24,629 nucleotides of DNA from an uncultured Amylibacter sp. GTDB taxonomy: Bacteria > Pseudomonadota > Alphaproteobacteria > Rhodobacterales > Rhodobacteraceae. The notes beneath the pieces were generated by a model that was given only the letters and a program-made list of their open reading frames with translations, did not search any database and was not told where the DNA came from. Position 1 is the first letter of the stretch. Every line of letters begins with the position of its first letter. The position numbers and the translations under genes are program-made. The stretch lies in assembly GCA_938001995.1 (NCBI GenBank), contig CALLAV010000116.1, positions 1-24,629 of the forward strand. Reading direction: 5' to 3'. This document shows positions 21,552-24,629 of this stretch, piece by piece.

Positions 21552-23406
21552 CAGATGAGTCTTCCTCGGATACTGTCGTGGGCGCGTCGTCTGTTACCAG
21601 ACGGAACGCAATGCGGCGGTTGGCAGCGCGACCGTTTTCGGTGCCGTTGTCCGCTAGCGGTTGGGTTTCACCAAACCCTTTGGCTGTCAGGCCATTGATC
21701 AAAATACGGCGGGCCAGCAGGCCAGACAGCACCGCATCCGCACGTTGTTGGCTAAGGGCTAGGTTCATTTCATCGCGGCCTTGACTGTCCGTGTGACCTT
21801 CGATCACAAACCGTGTGTCAGGACATTCGCGCAAGATATCGGCGATGGCATCCAGCACACCTTGGCTCGACGCTTCGATGGTAGAAGAGCCGGGTGCAAA
21901 GGCGATCTGTTGTTCAGCGAGCACTGCATTTAGCTGCGCCTCGCATTGGCGGGCATCCAGGGGATTGTCCTTGGCGATCAATTTTGGATCGTGCTGGACG
22001 TCAATTTTATACCCATTACCTGACCCCAAACGCACAGCGAACAGTTTGGACATGATGGTCGTGATTTCTGGTTTTGCGCTGATCCCGCGGATCGAAACTT
22101 CTTCAGGCTGCACAATAACAGAACCGTGGCGCAGTTCTGACAGACCTTCGAGCCCTGCAAGGACACGCGTGGGCCAGCCATCGGGCAGGTTCGGGTCGAT
22201 CAAAGTTTTGTTGTCCACCGCGTCTGCGCCAAACAGGGCAGCAGCAAACGCGCCGACGCTTTCTTTGGCCTGTTGGTTTTGAATGCGCCCCCGTAATTGC
22301 ACCAGCCCTTCTGGGCTTCGCGTCGCCACAAACTCGGGCGCTTCGGTCGCGGCTTGCGTGCCGTCTATCGCTATTTTAGGGGGCAGGACCGCTTGTAATG
22401 AAAACAGCTCTGGTAGCCCGTTTTCAAGCGCGCCAACCAGTGTGTCAAATCGGCTTTGGCTCACGTCGTCTGTGGCAACAAGAGAAATATCGCTGTCGGA
22501 CACATCCAACGTGCCACCGCCAAGGGCCGCGAGGGTTTGGATGCTTGGGATAATCGCTTGGTCCCATTCGGTGGTCGGAACGCCAAGACCAATGTCACAG
22601 ATCAGTTTTTGTTCCCCACCCGCCTTACGCACCGCGCGCAGGATACGATCCCGCGATGCACGGGTGTCAGACGAACAAGATTGCAGTTCTACATCATCCC
22701 CATCAATGCGCATACGGAACCGAAACGGGGCAATCACAGGGCGCGGCGCAGAGATGTCCATGATCAGAACAACACCGTCGGGCTTTGCCTTAAGCAGTGC
22801 TTGTTCGACGTTGGATTGCTCTTCTGGGGATTCGGTCACGGCTGTGACGCGGACCTCTTCTGGTGTGATCGAGATTTTCGACCGTTTGAGTTGTTCCAAG
22901 CTTTCCAACCCGAAATCAAGATTGGTGGCCCAACCAGAGGGCACGCGGTGTTCTGTGCTTTCCAGCATATCCGTCACCGTGCCCCCATCGGCAATCTTTG
23001 CCGCACGATCGAGGATAAATGTCCGCCCAACCCGTTCAGGGATCAAACCGATCAGCGATATGCGATCCAGATTGCGCAACACTTCGAGCGAAAAGCGCGG
23101 TTCTACGATTTCTGAGGATTGAAGCACCGTGGTACGGTCTGAAATACGATTGCTGTCGATGACTTGCCCCATTATTTCAAGGGCTTGCAGGCGTGCGGCC
23201 TCATCAGGGGCTAGTCCAGTAAGGTGCACCACAAGCCCGTCGGGGCGAATAGTGGCCCAGTTTTGACCAGAGGCCAGCAGCGCCTTATCGACGGATTCTT
23301 GGGTTGAGCTTTCCACATATTCCACCGCGCGGCTGGCCAAGAAAAAGGCCGCCGCTGCCACCAGAACAAAGCTGATTGCAGAAAACAGTAGGGCGGTGCG
23401 ATGCAT
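21544..23406 (-). CDS. OmpA-family envelope protein with three internal repeats
   Basis: 620 residues. An N-terminal hydrophobic segment (about 5-27, probably an uncleaved anchor) is followed by a BON-like segment (about 46-95, RPDGLVVHLTGLAPDEA). Three repeat units of about 90-100 residues follow, ending at about 191, 313 and 443. Each ends in a block with Pro, Trp, Leu and Val/Ile at set places: VPSGWATNLDFGLESLEQL, VPTTEWDQAIIPSIQTLAAL and LPDGWPTRVLAGLEGLSEL. The C-terminal OmpA peptidoglycan-binding domain (about 490-605) has FVIEGHTDSQGRDEMNLALS and GFGETQPLADNGTENGRAANR. The layout resembles BON-OmpA proteins such as ArfA of mycobacteria, but the repeats are larger. Predicted to tie the membrane to peptidoglycan. 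Start and stop are clear, and it lies 60 nt downstream of ubiA. Confidence 0.88.
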   Translation of the reverse strand: MHRTALLFSAISFVLVAAAAFFLASRAVEYVESSTQESVDKALLASGQNWATIRPDGLVVHLTGLAPDEAARLQALEIMGQVIDSNRISDRTTVLQSSEIVEPRFSLEVLRNLDRISLIGLIPERVGRTFILDRAAKIADGGTVTDMLESTEHRVPSGWATNLDFGLESLEQLKRSKISITPEEVRVTAVTESPEEQSNVEQALLKAKPDGVVLIMDISAPRPVIAPFRFRMRIDGDDVELQSCSSDTRASRDRILRAVRKAGGEQKLICDIGLGVPTTEWDQAIIPSIQTLAALGGGTLDVSDSDISLVATDDVSQSRFDTLVGALENGLPELFSLQAVLPPKIAIDGTQAATEAPEFVATRSPEGLVQLRGRIQNQQAKESVGAFAAALFGADAVDNKTLIDPNLPDGWPTRVLAGLEGLSELRHGSVIVQPEEVSIRGISAKPEITTIMSKLFAVRLGSGNGYKIDVQHDPKLIAKDNPLDARQCEAQLNAVLAEQQIAFAPGSSTIEASSQGVLDAIADILRECPDTRFVIEGHTDSQGRDEMNLALSQQRADAVLSGLLARRILINGLTAKGFGETQPLADNGTENGRAANRRIAFRLVTDDAPTTVSEEDSSDE

Positions 23407-23466
23407 TCAAATCCTCGGGCGTGTGTGTTGCGAACGGGTGTAGTAGATCATTGGATAGGGATCAAG

Positions 23467-24474
23467 TTAGCCAATGAGAATTGCAAGCGCCCAAAACACG
23501 ATAGGAATGAGCCCTGCTTCGCGGTTTGAGCGAAACAGATGCATGCAGTTTTGTGGGTCGTTGATATCCAGCTTGCGCAGTTGCAGCGTAAGATGTGCGC
23601 CAAAACCCCAGATGCCCACAAATACGAGTAGGAAAACAAGGGGATTGGACAGCAATTGTGCGACCGCTGTGGGGGTGAAAATGCTGAGCAACATCAAGGT
23701 CATGGCGATCACCTGAAAGATGAACAGCCAGCGCGGCGTGTTGTCGGCGAAAAGCCGCGCAGTGGATTTTACGCCGATCAGCGCGTCGTCTTCGATGTCT
23801 TGGTGGGCGTAGATCGTGTCATAGAACAGCGTCCATGCGATCCCTGCGAGGTAAAGGAGCACGGGCGTTAGGGTCAGTGATCCTGTGTGGGCGGCCCAAG
23901 CCAGCAGCGCGCCCCAGTTAAAGGCCAAACCGAGAAAGACCTGCGGCCACCATGTGAAACGTTTCGCAAAAGGATAGATCGCTACGGGCAAAAGGGACAG
24001 GACACCGAGCGCGATAGTGAACCAGTTGAACGTGAAAAGGATACACGCGGCCAATAAGGCTTGGATAATCATCCAAGTGGCGGCCTGTTTGGTTGTGACT
24101 TGGCCTGACGGGATAGGACGGGATCGGGTGCGTTCCACTTGGGCGTCTATGTGGCGGTCAGTGATGTCGTTCCATGTGCAACCCGCCCCACGCATCAGAA
24201 ACGCACCAATGGCGCAGCCCACAGCGATCCAGCCGTCCATCGGTTGCAGGCCAGCAGGATCCAAGATGATAGCGAGCAGCAGCCCCCACCAGCAAGGGAT
24301 CAGCAAAAGCCAAGTACCCGCTGGGCGATCCGCGCGGGACAGGCGCAAGTAAGGTCGCGACCAAAGCGGACAAAAGCGATCCACCCAATTCAAGTCTGTG
24401 GCGTCGGCCACGCGCCCGCCATCAGCGTTTGGCAGGGCGGTTTGAGGGTCTGGCGTCTGGTTTTGATCGGTCAT
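23467..24474 (-). CDS. ubiA: 4-hydroxybenzoate polyprenyltransferase
   Basis: 335 residues, a multi-TM inner-membrane enzyme that attaches the polyprenyl tail to 4-hydroxybenzoate in ubiquinone synthesis. The two Asp-rich motifs are NDITDRHID (102-110) and YDTIYAHQDIEDD (218-230), and RADRPAGTWLLLIPCWWG (48-64) is the typical N-terminal substrate motif. TM helices fill the rest. The N-terminal 30 residues are polar and somewhat longer than in E. coli UbiA. The gene is divergent from rsmE with only 11 bp between the start codons, and it is followed after 60 nt by the OmpA-family gene on the same strand. Confidence 0.96.
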   Translation of the reverse strand: MTDQNQTPDPQTALPNADGGRVADATDLNWVDRFCPLWSRPYLRLSRADRPAGTWLLLIPCWWGLLLAIILDPAGLQPMDGWIAVGCAIGAFLMRGAGCTWNDITDRHIDAQVERTRSRPIPSGQVTTKQAATWMIIQALLAACILFTFNWFTIALGVLSLLPVAIYPFAKRFTWWPQVFLGLAFNWGALLAWAAHTGSLTLTPVLLYLAGIAWTLFYDTIYAHQDIEDDALIGVKSTARLFADNTPRWLFIFQVIAMTLMLLSIFTPTAVAQLLSNPLVFLLVFVGIWGFGAHLTLQLRKLDINDPQNCMHLFRSNREAGLIPIVFWALAILIG

Positions 24475-24485
24475 ATGGTGCGCCC

Positions 24486-24629
24486 ATGAAGCAAGCGAAA
24501 ATCAGGCTCTATGTAGACGCGGACTTGGCCGAGGGGCAAGCGGTAGCAGTGTCGCGGGATCAAGCGCATTACCTTTTTGCGGTGATGCGGCTGCAAGTTG
24601 GCGCGCGCGTGGCGCTGTTTAACGGGCGC
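24486..24629 (+). CDS. rsmE: 16S rRNA m3U1498 methyltransferase, N-terminal part
   Basis: 48 codons from the ATG at 24486 run off the right edge. The peptide MKQAKIRLYVDADLAEGQAV followed by DQAHYLFAVMRLQVGARVALFNG is the PUA-like N-terminal domain of RsmE, which methylates U1498 of 16S rRNA at N3. HYLFAVMRLQVG (residues 28-39) is the conserved core of this domain. The gene is divergent from ubiA with an 11-bp gap, so its promoter must lie within the first part of ubiA or overlap it. The SAM-binding SPOUT domain lies beyond the window. Confidence 0.93.
   Translation, partial: MKQAKIRLYVDADLAEGQAVAVSRDQAHYLFAVMRLQVGARVALFNGR

Noticed and set aside
1..24629. Mobile elements, CRISPR arrays and riboswitches
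   Set aside because: I found no transposase or integrase genes, no regularly spaced repeats, and no leader I could match to a known riboswitch class by eye.

Overview
The window reads as chromosomal DNA of a marine-type alphaproteobacterium, most likely Rhodobacteraceae (Roseobacter group). Supporting this are a DUF1523-type membrane protein, the order uvrC-pgsA-moaD-moaE, divergent ubiA/rsmE, moderately GC-rich coding DNA with AT-rich promoters, and dense packing with many 1-8 nt gene overlaps. I see no insertion sequence, integrase, prophage or CRISPR array. The assignment rests on recalled family knowledge, not on a search.

Left part (1-6465). A truncated conserved protein, a two-TM small protein and a DUF1523 protein run rightward. 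A leftward block of three exported or membrane proteins follows: a Zn-ribbon/TM protein, a predicted beta-rich exported protein and a small exported protein. Then come ilvD (branched-chain amino acid and pantothenate synthesis) and a small secreted protein whose TTG start overlaps the ilvD stop.

Middle part (6462-14662). A 1-Cys OhrR-like MarR regulator, an M20 aminoacylase/hippurate-hydrolase-like enzyme and argE lie on the minus strand. Divergent from them is a family-5 peptide ABC cassette (binding protein plus two permeases) that closes with a terminator and has no ATPase gene. Its 356-nt upstream region contains a stable hairpin and a possible 41-aa leader ORF. A 64-aa small-protein gene follows, with its own long upstream region, a 14-bp palindrome and a strong terminator, then a 67-68-aa orphan gene and tRNA-Leu(UAA).

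Right part (14722-24629). An EamA transporter lies opposite a tightly coupled cassette: a SppA-type S49 peptidase, a 60-aa TM/Zn-ribbon protein and a pteridine-reductase-type SDR. An AT-rich gap with two tandem DnaA-box-like 12-mers precedes uvrC-pgsA-moaD-moaE (DNA repair, phospholipid and molybdopterin synthesis). On the opposite strand are ubiA, a large OmpA-family protein with three internal repeats and a membrane-anchored coiled-coil protein. The window ends inside rsmE.

Most of this is housekeeping. The parts that merit a second look are the uvrC upstream DnaA boxes, the structured leader of the peptide-binding-protein gene, the 64-aa gene unit, the repeat architecture of the OmpA protein, and the small Zn-ribbon membrane proteins.
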